Of a stretch of DNA of 64,000 nucleotides, positions 58,254 through 64,000 are shown piece by piece; positions within the stretch are counted from its first letter, which is position 1; each line of letters opens with the position of its first letter. The DNA is from Thermovibrio ammonificans HB-1 (GTDB lineage: Bacteria; Aquificota; Aquificia; Desulfurobacteriales; Desulfurobacteriaceae), in the NCBI RefSeq assembly GCF_000185805.1, contig NC_014917.1, forward strand, positions 1 through 64,000, in the 5' to 3' direction. A program made the translations under genes and the position numbers. A model generated the notes under the pieces. The model did not search any database, was not told the DNA's origin, and saw only the letters and a list, made by a program, of their open reading frames with translations.

Positions 58254-58784
58254 TTAGATGCAGGAAACGTTGGAGGACACGGTGATTGTGAGCGTATGGT
58301 TGGTGTCGTCGTAAACGGCGTTGCCGCTGGAGAGGTTGCCGTCGTCGTACTTCTCGTCGTAGGCCTCTGCAACGTTCTTGGGAACGTTGGAGAAGACAAT
58401 CTGCTCCACGCCGTTAGTGGAGTCGCAGGAAACTGTGATAGTGGCTCCTGAACCGCTCTTGAGAGACGTGGCGCTGGTATCTCCGCCCGGAGGCTGAACG
58501 TAAGGTCCGGACCAGCCCGGAATCGGGTTGCCGTTGGCATCGGCGTTCTTCCAGAGCTCCTGTATGGAGCTCGGCATGTAGCCGGTCTGCTCCTCGAACA
58601 GGTTCAGGGCAGTCTCGAGCTTGTTGGTCTCCTCGGCAATCTTAGTTGCCTTTGTGTCGATGAGGTTGTTCCTGTTGTAGAGGTAAAAAGCGACGGCGAA
58701 GATTGCGACGATGGCAACGGCGATGAGGAGCTCCACCATCGTGAAACCCTTCCTCATCAGTCTTTTCAGTTTTCTCTTCTCCAC
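58254..58784 (-). CDS. Probable major type IV pilin
   Basis: 176 aa. The leader MEKRKLKRLMRKG is followed by FTMVELLIAVAIVAIFAVAF, with Gly before the cleavage and Glu at +5. The C-terminal domain holds a disulfide pair (VSCDSTNG, VSSNVSCI). It is directly downstream of the PilB gene and followed by a strong hairpin, as expected for the most expressed subunit. GGAGGTGGGAA precedes the GTG start. Confidence 0.75.
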   Translation of the reverse strand: MEKRKLKRLMRKGFTMVELLIAVAIVAIFAVAFYLYNRNNLIDTKATKIAEETNKLETALNLFEEQTGYMPSSIQELWKNADANGNPIPGWSGPYVQPPGGDTSATSLKSGSGATITVSCDSTNGVEQIVFSNVPKNVAEAYDEKYDDGNLSSGNAVYDDTNHTLTITVSSNVSCI

Positions 58785-58795
58785 TTCCCACCTCC

Positions 58796-60382
58796 TTAAA
58801 GGATTTCTAAAGCGTCTTCTATGGTCACTTCTTCCTGGCGGACTCTCTCAAGTACGTCATCGCTATACGGCCTGAAGCCCCACTTTTTGGCGTGGGACAG
58901 GAACTCCTCCGTCTCAAAAGTTCCTCCGGAGCCGATGATGAAGTCCCGTATCTCCCGGTTAAACTCGAGAATTCCGAGCACGGGGATTCTACCTACAAAA
59001 CCTCCCTTACACTGCCCGCAGGTCTGCTTTATCTGCCTGCTGAGAACCATCTGGCCCTTGAGCTTCTCATCCAGAAGCTCCCTGGTCTCTACGGGAAGCC
59101 TTGCGAGGAACTGGTCGTTTATCTCCACCCTCGGGAACAGCCCCAGCTCCCTGCACCTGGGGCAGACTCTCGGAACAAGCCTCTGGGCGACGATTAGCCT
59201 CATCTGGTTAACCACCTTGGCAATGTCCGGGTCCTGAGCGAGGTCAAGGAGCCTCTTTATGGCCTCAACCTCGTCGTTGGCGTGGAGGGTAGAGATTAGA
59301 AGGTGTCCGGTATTTGAGGCCGCTATGGCCGCCCTTGCGGTTTCCCTGTCCCTTATCTCTCCGACGAGTATTACATCGGGGTTCTGCCTCATAAAGGCCC
59401 TGATTGCATGGGCGAAGTCTATGCCGATGAGCTTCCCGTCGTCGTCGTAAACGGGAAGGCGAACCTCTACCTGCTGAACTCCGGGGATTTCGGCCTCAAC
59501 AGGGTCCTCAATGGAGACAATCTTCCTCTTCTCCGGGTCGGCCATTAGGGCCATGGCCCTGATTAGAGTCGACTTTCCGGAGCCCGTAGGGCCAACCACG
59601 AGAATCATTCCCTTCGACAGCAGAGGGTATCCGGAGAGCCTCTCTATGTGCTGAAGCGAGTAACCAAGCTCCTCGAGAGAGCGGAGCTTCTGGTTCTTGG
59701 GAAGTATTCTGATAACACAGGAGGGCCCGTTAACTGTAGGAATAACCGACACCCTCATGTCGCAGGGAGTAGCCTTGAGCTTCTCGAGGAAATCCCGGAG
59801 CTTCTTCTTCGAAGGCTCCGTGGAGGTTACGTCCCTGAAGTTTATCGAGGCATCTATGGGAACGTTCAGGTTCGAGGTCTTTGCGTCTGCGAGAGTCAAA
59901 AACTGCCTCAAAAGCCTCTGGCCGACTTCCTTGTCAAGAGTCCGGACGGTCTCTATCCGCCCGAGGGAGTTCCTCACCCTGACTCTGTAAGCGGCGGGAG
60001 TAGGTTCGTAGTGAATATCTCCCCAGCCGCTTAAAACCGCCTGCTTTATCAGGTTAAGCCAGAAGTTGTCTTCATCTCCCTCTTCCCTGCCGGGAACGGG
60101 AGGAACGATGACTATCTCATAGTCGGTAAGCTCAGAGGGAACAATAGAGGGGTTCCAGGTGTAAACAGTCCTTCTGTCATGGTCCACGAAAATTTCCCCC
60201 TCCTTGCGGGCACTTTCCGGAGGGGCAGGGACAAACTCATAACCCCGTTCCTCTGCGGCCAGACGAAAGAGCTCCGGCCTTACAACGGGCAGAGAGGCTA
60301 TGGCCTCCCAGACGTTCTTGCCTTTCTCTATCTCAAGGAGAATTGCTTCCTTTTCATCAGGTTGCAGGGAGTCCAGGAACAT
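58796..60382 (-). CDS. PilB/GspE-type pilus assembly ATPase
   Basis: 528 aa. Walker A VVGPTGSGKSTLIRAMALMA, the Asp box PVEAEIPGVQQVEVRLP, Walker B NPDVILVGEIRDRETARAAI, and His box GHLLISTLHANDEVEA. The zinc site is intact (CPRCRELGLF and CGQCKGGFVG). It extends the pilus, paired with the PilT-like motor. First gene of the minus pilus run. GAGAGGTGACAG precedes the ATG. Confidence 0.9.
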   Translation of the reverse strand: MFLDSLQPDEKEAILLEIEKGKNVWEAIASLPVVRPELFRLAAEERGYEFVPAPPESARKEGEIFVDHDRRTVYTWNPSIVPSELTDYEIVIVPPVPGREEGDEDNFWLNLIKQAVLSGWGDIHYEPTPAAYRVRVRNSLGRIETVRTLDKEVGQRLLRQFLTLADAKTSNLNVPIDASINFRDVTSTEPSKKKLRDFLEKLKATPCDMRVSVIPTVNGPSCVIRILPKNQKLRSLEELGYSLQHIERLSGYPLLSKGMILVVGPTGSGKSTLIRAMALMADPEKRKIVSIEDPVEAEIPGVQQVEVRLPVYDDDGKLIGIDFAHAIRAFMRQNPDVILVGEIRDRETARAAIAASNTGHLLISTLHANDEVEAIKRLLDLAQDPDIAKVVNQMRLIVAQRLVPRVCPRCRELGLFPRVEINDQFLARLPVETRELLDEKLKGQMVLSRQIKQTCGQCKGGFVGRIPVLGILEFNREIRDFIIGSGGTFETEEFLSHAKKWGFRPYSDDVLERVRQEEVTIEDALEIL

Positions 60383-60411
60383 CTGTCACCTCTCTCTTAT
60401 ACCTAACTCCC

Positions 60412-60421
60412 TATAATTATA
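60412..60421. promoter_or_regulatory. Bidirectional promoter palindrome
   Basis: CCCTATAATTATAGGG between the PilB start (60382, minus) and the ATG at 60447 (plus). TATAAT in both directions with no recognisable -35 on either side. Confidence 0.6.
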
Positions 60422-60446
60422 GGGAAAACGGTCCCGGAGGGAAGAC

Positions 60447-61190
60447 ATGAAGGTTGAAGGCTTCAAAAGCCAAGGGAGAAATGTAGGAGGCGGAGAGGTT
60501 ACTTTCCGCATTGAGGAAGACAACCTGACTGTAATCGTGTCCGGAAAGCCCCGCAAGAGAAAAGACGGAGAGGAAGCTCCGGCTCCGATGGAGAATACCA
60601 CGATAAAAATCCCGTTCAGCGAGCGCAACCTTAAAAGCATTTTCCGACTCGCAGTAGAGGGAAGAAACTCACTTATCGCAAAGGCCCTAAAAGAAAAAGA
60701 CAACCAGGAGTTCGATGTCAAATTGAAGGGAGGAGAGGGAGTTTACGTCGGCTTCAGGTGTTACAGGTGGGGATACTCTATGCTTGCTGTGAACGGTAAC
60801 GAAGAGGCCCTGTTGCTGATGAAGCCCAAAGAGTTCTACCCGGTTGCCGGCCTTATGGAGAAAATCACAATCACAAGACCGAAGAACTCGGCCGTGGTCA
60901 GCAGAGACCTCGACATACTCGTGTGCCAGGCCGATAAAGGAAAGCTGACGTTCAAAACCGTTGAGAACTTCGAGGAGGTTGCCGTAATCAACCAGAAACA
61001 CCTCCTTTTATCCATGGCAGAGGACCTAACGGATAGAATAAGGATAGAAGACATGTATCCGGCCAGATTTGGACCGATAACCCTCTCAAGAAGGGGAGGC
61101 AGGAGCTTCCTGAAGGCGGACAGGTACTACGCAGTAACGAGGAAAGAACTTATAACCCTGCAACTTCTAACCAGAACCGCCCTTTCGTAG
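60447..61190 (+). CDS. Hypothetical protein, 247 aa
   Basis: Soluble, strand-rich and basic. The start resembles single-stranded nucleic-acid-binding patterns (SQGRNVGGGEVTFRIEEDNL), but this is weak. There is no signal peptide or catalytic motif. GGAGGGAAGAC precedes the ATG. It is expressed divergently from PilB and followed by a small membrane protein. Function unknown. Confidence 0.55.
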   Translation: MKVEGFKSQGRNVGGGEVTFRIEEDNLTVIVSGKPRKRKDGEEAPAPMENTTIKIPFSERNLKSIFRLAVEGRNSLIAKALKEKDNQEFDVKLKGGEGVYVGFRCYRWGYSMLAVNGNEEALLLMKPKEFYPVAGLMEKITITRPKNSAVVSRDLDILVCQADKGKLTFKTVENFEEVAVINQKHLLLSMAEDLTDRIRIEDMYPARFGPITLSRRGGRSFLKADRYYAVTRKELITLQLLTRTALS

Positions 61191-61201
61191 CGGAGGAGGA
61201 C

Positions 61202-61516
61202 ATGTGTACCTATTTCGAGGTTCTTGCAATCCTGGTAGGAGCATTCGCCGCATTTATATACGACCACTTCAAAGAGCAGCTGACAGTGCAGCAGGGAAGC
61301 AAAAGGTTGCTTCGCATCACCCCTGAGCTCTTCAGACGCCACCCGGACATGGAGAGGGAAGTTGAACGGATAATCAGCTTTCACCCTGAGGCAAGGGAGG
61401 AGGCCTTGAAAAACCTGGCCGAAATAGTCATCAGAAGAGAGAGGAGAAGAGTAGTAGTCCCATATGTGTTGTTCCTGGCATACCTCTTGTATTTATGTAT
61501 CTTCAAAATAACATAG
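61202..61516 (+). CDS. Small membrane protein, 104 aa
   Basis: Two hydrophobic helices (FEVLAILVGAFAAFIYDHF and VPYVLFLAYLLYLCIFKI) around a charged cytoplasmic segment. GGAGGAGGAC precedes the ATG. Unknown function. The end meets the convergent small gene at 61518. Confidence 0.5.
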   Translation: MCTYFEVLAILVGAFAAFIYDHFKEQLTVQQGSKRLLRITPELFRRHPDMEREVERIISFHPEAREEALKNLAEIVIRRERRRVVVPYVLFLAYLLYLCIFKIT

Positions 61517-61517
61517 C

Positions 61518-61691
61518 CTACCAGGACTCACCGTGGAGGATAGCCTCTTCAATATCTCCGCGGTAAAACTTCTGGCGCCTCTCAACGATTTCAGAGGCGT
61601 CGCCCCACTCGTCAAACATTTCAATCAGAAGAATTACAAAAATCACCGAGTACTTGAAAATCAGCCAGAAGAGCTTCAGTGCCCTTATCAT
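61518..61691 (-). CDS. 57-aa membrane protein
   Basis: Begins MIRALKLFWLIFKYSVIFVI, one membrane helix, then an acidic tail (EMFDEWGDASEIVERRQKFY). GGGAGGTGAGCG precedes the ATG, and a 4-base overlap couples it to the upstream gene. Function unknown. Confidence 0.5.
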   Translation of the reverse strand: MIRALKLFWLIFKYSVIFVILLIEMFDEWGDASEIVERRQKFYRGDIEEAILHGESW

Positions 61692-61951
61692 CGCTCACCT
61701 CCCTCGACGAAACTGACCCTATCCACCTTTTTCCTGAAGTCGAGAAGCTCTCTTTTAAGTTTATCGCAAAACTCGGCAGTTTCCTGGTCGGATAGACAGA
61801 AGTCCAAGTCAACAGGCCTACCTCCTGTGAGAACCGAGAAAAGGGAGTAAATAGAGAGGCCGACGGCGTAATCGACCGTGGCCTCTCTGCCGGAGAAATC
61901 TCCCCTTACAACCTCCAGCTTTGTTTTCCTCACCTTCACCCTAACGCCCAT
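61688..61951 (-). CDS. Hypothetical protein, 87 aa
   Basis: Begins MGVRVKVRKTKLEVVRGDFS, strand then helix pattern with one cysteine pair (DFCLSDQETAEFCDKL). GGAGGCGAAAG precedes the ATG, within the end of the DsbC-like gene. Unknown. Confidence 0.5.
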   Translation of the reverse strand: MGVRVKVRKTKLEVVRGDFSGREATVDYAVGLSIYSLFSVLTGGRPVDLDFCLSDQETAEFCDKLKRELLDFRKKVDRVSFVEGGER

Positions 61952-62717
61952 CTTTCGCCTCCGGTTTCCCTACAGAGATTGTGCCGTCGGAGTAGATAAA
62001 GGTCGGTGTGCCCGTAATCTCAAGGGAGCGGAGTTCTCTGGAGAGTTTCCGGAGAATGAGCTCTTCCTTCGAGAGATTCTGCCCGCAGGAATTGAGAAGC
62101 TCCCGCTTCTCGCGAGGAGAGTCCTTGAACCACTCCGCGACGACCTTCTCAAAGGGAGCTCTTTCCTCCTCTGCCTTCTTCAGAAGGCATGCGGCTATCC
62201 TCTCGCTGAGCTTCCCGTGAACAGGGAAAGGAACCGCCCTCAGGTCGTAAGAGGCCATGAGCTTCTTCATCTCTCCGCTCCTAACCGCCCTCTCGCAGTA
62301 CGGACATAGGGGGTCAAAAACAACGTAGAGCTTCGGTTTCCCGGTATCAGGCTCCCGCAATCCGGCGGCCGCAACAAAGGACGAGTAGGCCCGTCTGAAG
62401 TCGGAAAGCTCCTCCGGAGAGAACGGTTTTACCTCCGTCTTTACCCTGCCCGCAGGATAGGGCAGGAAAAACTTTCCCTCCTTCACCATCGCCGTCGGTT
62501 CCGCAAAGTAGAGTTTTCCCACCCGATAGACTTTAAAAGTCTCCTTTACTCTTCCCCTCTTAACGGTCAGGCTGTAAACCTTCACATTTTCGGTCTTCTC
62601 CTTCACAAGGTGAAGCTCCCCCTTAACTCCGCCGGAGAGGACTACCTCCTCTGCCCCGGCGGGAGCTGCCGTAAGAGAAACTGCAAGAACCGTAAGAGCC
62701 ACAGCAAACCTTTTCAC
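61941..62717 (-). CDS. DsbC/TrbB-like disulfide isomerase
   Basis: About 258 aa. Signal peptide MKRFAVALTVLAVSLTAAPAGA from the GTG at 62717 (GGAGGTGGAGAA upstream). An N-terminal strand domain, then a thioredoxin fold with FDPLCPYCERAV and the cis-Pro loop ITGTPTFIYSDG. It resembles plasmid-borne DsbC used for Cys-rich transfer proteins such as TraU and TraH. A longer frame from 62792 overlaps the ArsR-like gene and is unlikely. Confidence 0.8.
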   Translation of the reverse strand: MKRFAVALTVLAVSLTAAPAGAEEVVLSGGVKGELHLVKEKTENVKVYSLTVKRGRVKETFKVYRVGKLYFAEPTAMVKEGKFFLPYPAGRVKTEVKPFSPEELSDFRRAYSSFVAAAGLREPDTGKPKLYVVFDPLCPYCERAVRSGEMKKLMASYDLRAVPFPVHGKLSERIAACLLKKAEEERAPFEKVVAEWFKDSPREKRELLNSCGQNLSKEELILRKLSRELRSLEITGTPTFIYSDGTISVGKPEAKDGR

Positions 62718-63022
62718 TTCTCCACCTCCTTCAGTATCTTTTCGACAGCCTCCAGGACTGAAGCTCCGATAGGAGTCAAAGCGTAGTAGCACCTGTTATC
62801 CTTCCTACGCCTCCTGATAAGACCTGCACCCCTGAGCCAACTAATGTGCTGGCTCAGACTGCTCTGGGGAACGCCGAGCCTCAGGTAGAGCTCCGTCAGC
62901 CAGGTCTCTCCCCGCTCCTTCAAGAGAAAGAGAACAGCCAGCCTCAAAGGGTGAGCAGCTGCACGGAGAACATCTACGACCTCCTCAAGGGTTGCCCTGT
63001 CAACTCCTGTAGCAGTCTTCAC
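62714..63022 (-). CDS. ArsR-family winged-helix regulator
   Basis: 102 aa. HPLRLAVLFLLKERGETWLT, then GVPQSSLSQHISWLRGAGLI and RRRRKDNRCYYAL form the ArsR fold. No metal-binding cysteine motif (CxCxxC) is visible, so it may sense something other than metal. The GTG start has AAAGGAGGGAGAT. It is coupled to the DsbC-like gene by 4 bases, suggesting it controls this operon. Confidence 0.8.
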   Translation of the reverse strand: MKTATGVDRATLEEVVDVLRAAAHPLRLAVLFLLKERGETWLTELYLRLGVPQSSLSQHISWLRGAGLIRRRRKDNRCYYALTPIGASVLEAVEKILKEVEK

Positions 63023-63222
63023 ATCTCCCTCCTTTCAAACACCGTTTTCCAGCCTTCCTTTTCTCTCACCTGAACCCTCGTCCACAGGGGAACCCTTCCG
63101 CCCTTCGCTCCCCTGATGAACTGCCTGTACACCCTCTTATCTTCCCCGACTCTCCAGACCTCAAGGTAGTCCGAGGAGTAGTCGGGCTTCCTCTCCTTAA
63201 CCACCTTCAGAAGCTCCTCCAC
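63019..63222 (-). CDS. Hypothetical protein, 67 aa
   Basis: Basic small protein (YSSDYLEVWRVGEDKRVYRQ) with strand-rich content and a GTG start. A 4-base overlap couples it to the ArsR-like gene. No known domain. Confidence 0.5.
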   Translation of the reverse strand: MEELLKVVKERKPDYSSDYLEVWRVGEDKRVYRQFIRGAKGGRVPLWTRVQVREKEGWKTVFERREM

Positions 63223-63252
63223 GTCTTACCTCCTCTTTGAATTGGCGGGGCA

Positions 63253-64000
63253 CTAACGCCCCACCTTAACTGCCTTGGCAACTTTCCTCTTTTCCTTCTT
63301 AAAGGAGCGGGCCTCTTTAGAGGCGGGAACGCACCTTGCAGAGGCCCACTCCCTCAACCTCTCAATCTTCTCCCCCATCGTGGCCGAAAGGGGCTTTACG
63401 AACTCTTTAGCCTCTTTGAGGTCTATGCCGAGGGCCTTTGCCGTCCTGCAAAGGCTCTTTACCTCTGCTCCCGTCCAGCCTGCAAGCTCTGAGGGGGAGA
63501 GGGTTTTCTCAACTTCGAAGACGGAGCAGTAATAGCTAAGGAGCTCTTCAAGCTCCTTCTCAGTGGGGAGGTCAACGAAGAAGATTGCGTCCCACCTCTC
63601 TGCCCGCAGGAACTCGGGGGGGAGCTTTGAGACGTCGTTGGCCGTGGCAATAACGTAGGTGTCGCTGGTCCTGTCGTTGAGCCACTTGAGGAAGCTCCCG
63701 AAGACTCTCGCAGTCGTCCCCCCGTCGGTTGAGTTTGAGGAGGCAAGGCCAGAAAGGCCTTTCTCTATCTCGTCTATGAAGACTATACAGGGAGCCATTG
63801 CGTCAATGACTTTAAGAGCCTCTCTAATTCTCTGTTCGGAGCTCCCGACGAAGCGGTCAAAGACGGCTTCAAAGTTGAGGCTGACAATTGGAAGCCCCAG
63901 CTCCTTGCCGATAGACTTGGCAAGGAGGCTCTTTCCCGTTCCCGGGACTCCCAAAAGGAGAACTCCCCTTCCAAGGCCGCTGGTGGCCATCTTCTTTATG
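63253..64000 (-). CDS. AAA+ ATPase, truncated by the window edge
   Basis: Walker A LLLGVPGTGKSLLAKSIGKE, Walker B PCIVFIDEIEKGLSG, sensor 1 VIATANDVSKLP, and the arginine-finger region FLRAERWDAIFFVDLP. The pattern resembles Ycf46-type AAA proteins. The frame is open through position 64000, so the N-terminus lies outside and ATG 63990 is not necessarily the start. The tail is Lys/Arg-rich (KKEKRKVAKAVKVGR). Function unknown. Confidence 0.75.
   Translation of the reverse strand, partial: IKKMATSGLGRGVLLLGVPGTGKSLLAKSIGKELGLPIVSLNFEAVFDRFVGSSEQRIREALKVIDAMAPCIVFIDEIEKGLSGLASSNSTDGGTTARVFGSFLKWLNDRTSDTYVIATANDVSKLPPEFLRAERWDAIFFVDLPTEKELEELLSYYCSVFEVEKTLSPSELAGWTGAEVKSLCRTAKALGIDLKEAKEFVKPLSATMGEKIERLREWASARCVPASKEARSFKKEKRKVAKAVKVGR

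Noticed and set aside
1-64000. tRNA, rRNA, IS elements or prophage structural genes
   Set aside because: No cloverleaf, rRNA-like block, DDE transposase, or capsid/tail motif was noticed on reading, although a profile search was not possible.

Overview
The window reads as most of a conjugative plasmid (or very similar integrative element). There are no rRNA, tRNA or ribosomal-protein genes. It carries a Rep-like gene with internal iterons, a parM/parR pair with a candidate centromere, a coupling protein, topoisomerase I, an F-type (Tra) type IV secretion system, a type IVb pilus system, a toxin-antitoxin-like pair and a tyrosine recombinase. Genes are tightly packed (many ATGA overlaps), have strong purine-rich ribosome binding sites, and encode Lys/Glu/Arg/Val-rich proteins with frequent GTG/TTG starts. 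That composition suggests a thermophile. Membership of Desulfurobacteriaceae/Aquificota (Thermovibrio-like) is my guess from overall feel, not a database result.

Layout. 0.3-2.5 kb: replication, with four iterons inside the Rep gene. 2.6-5.6 kb: VirB1-like transglycosylase and the TraC ATPase. 5.7-9.7 kb: mostly unknown proteins plus a sigma-like factor with an embedded S4 domain. 9.7-11.2 kb: ParR, ParM and a GT-rich candidate parC. 11.7-17.3 kb: an operon of an unknown protein, a GGDEF cyclase, an EAL-like phosphodiesterase, a TraD-type coupling protein and TopA. 17.3-25.3 kb: PLD-like protein, pilin, TraL-, TraE-, TraU-, TraF- and TraH-like proteins, small membrane proteins, and a 22-codon ORF between hairpins. 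25.3-30.5 kb: M50 protease, tyrosine recombinase, small membrane proteins, a DUF5131-like protein. 30.5-35.2 kb: a MoxR/VWA operon packed with hairpins, a KfrA-like coiled coil and an HEXXH protein. 35.2-38.1 kb: a membrane-anchored subtilase and a PIN/antitoxin pair. 38.1-44.6 kb: TraG-, MOBH-like, lipoprotein, SPOR-like, TraV, TraB and TraK genes. 44.7-60.4 kb: type IVb pilus genes (secretin, PilO, PilP, prepilins, PilB, PilC, PilT), a C11 protease lipoprotein and a repeat-containing exported protein with an invertible 3' end. 60.4-64 kb: unknown genes, a DsbC-like oxidoreductase, an ArsR regulator and an edge-truncated AAA+ ATPase.

How it may work together. The Tra genes would build the conjugation channel. 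The c-di-GMP pair sits directly upstream of the coupling protein. The pilus genes resemble the R64 thin-pilus set used for mating-pair recognition. The exported protein at 52741-53958 ends in a cassette bounded by 22-bp inverted repeats, with a second in-frame C-terminus on the other strand and a shared palindromic terminator between them. This looks like a one-segment shufflon and is the most interesting locus here. Two DNA-level signals span the window: a TATAATTATAGGG promoter palindrome centred between divergent genes, and a dispersed TTCCTGCCCGCAGGAA palindrome in far more copies than chance allows. A third signal is local: about 25 inverted repeats inside the MoxR/VWA coding region.
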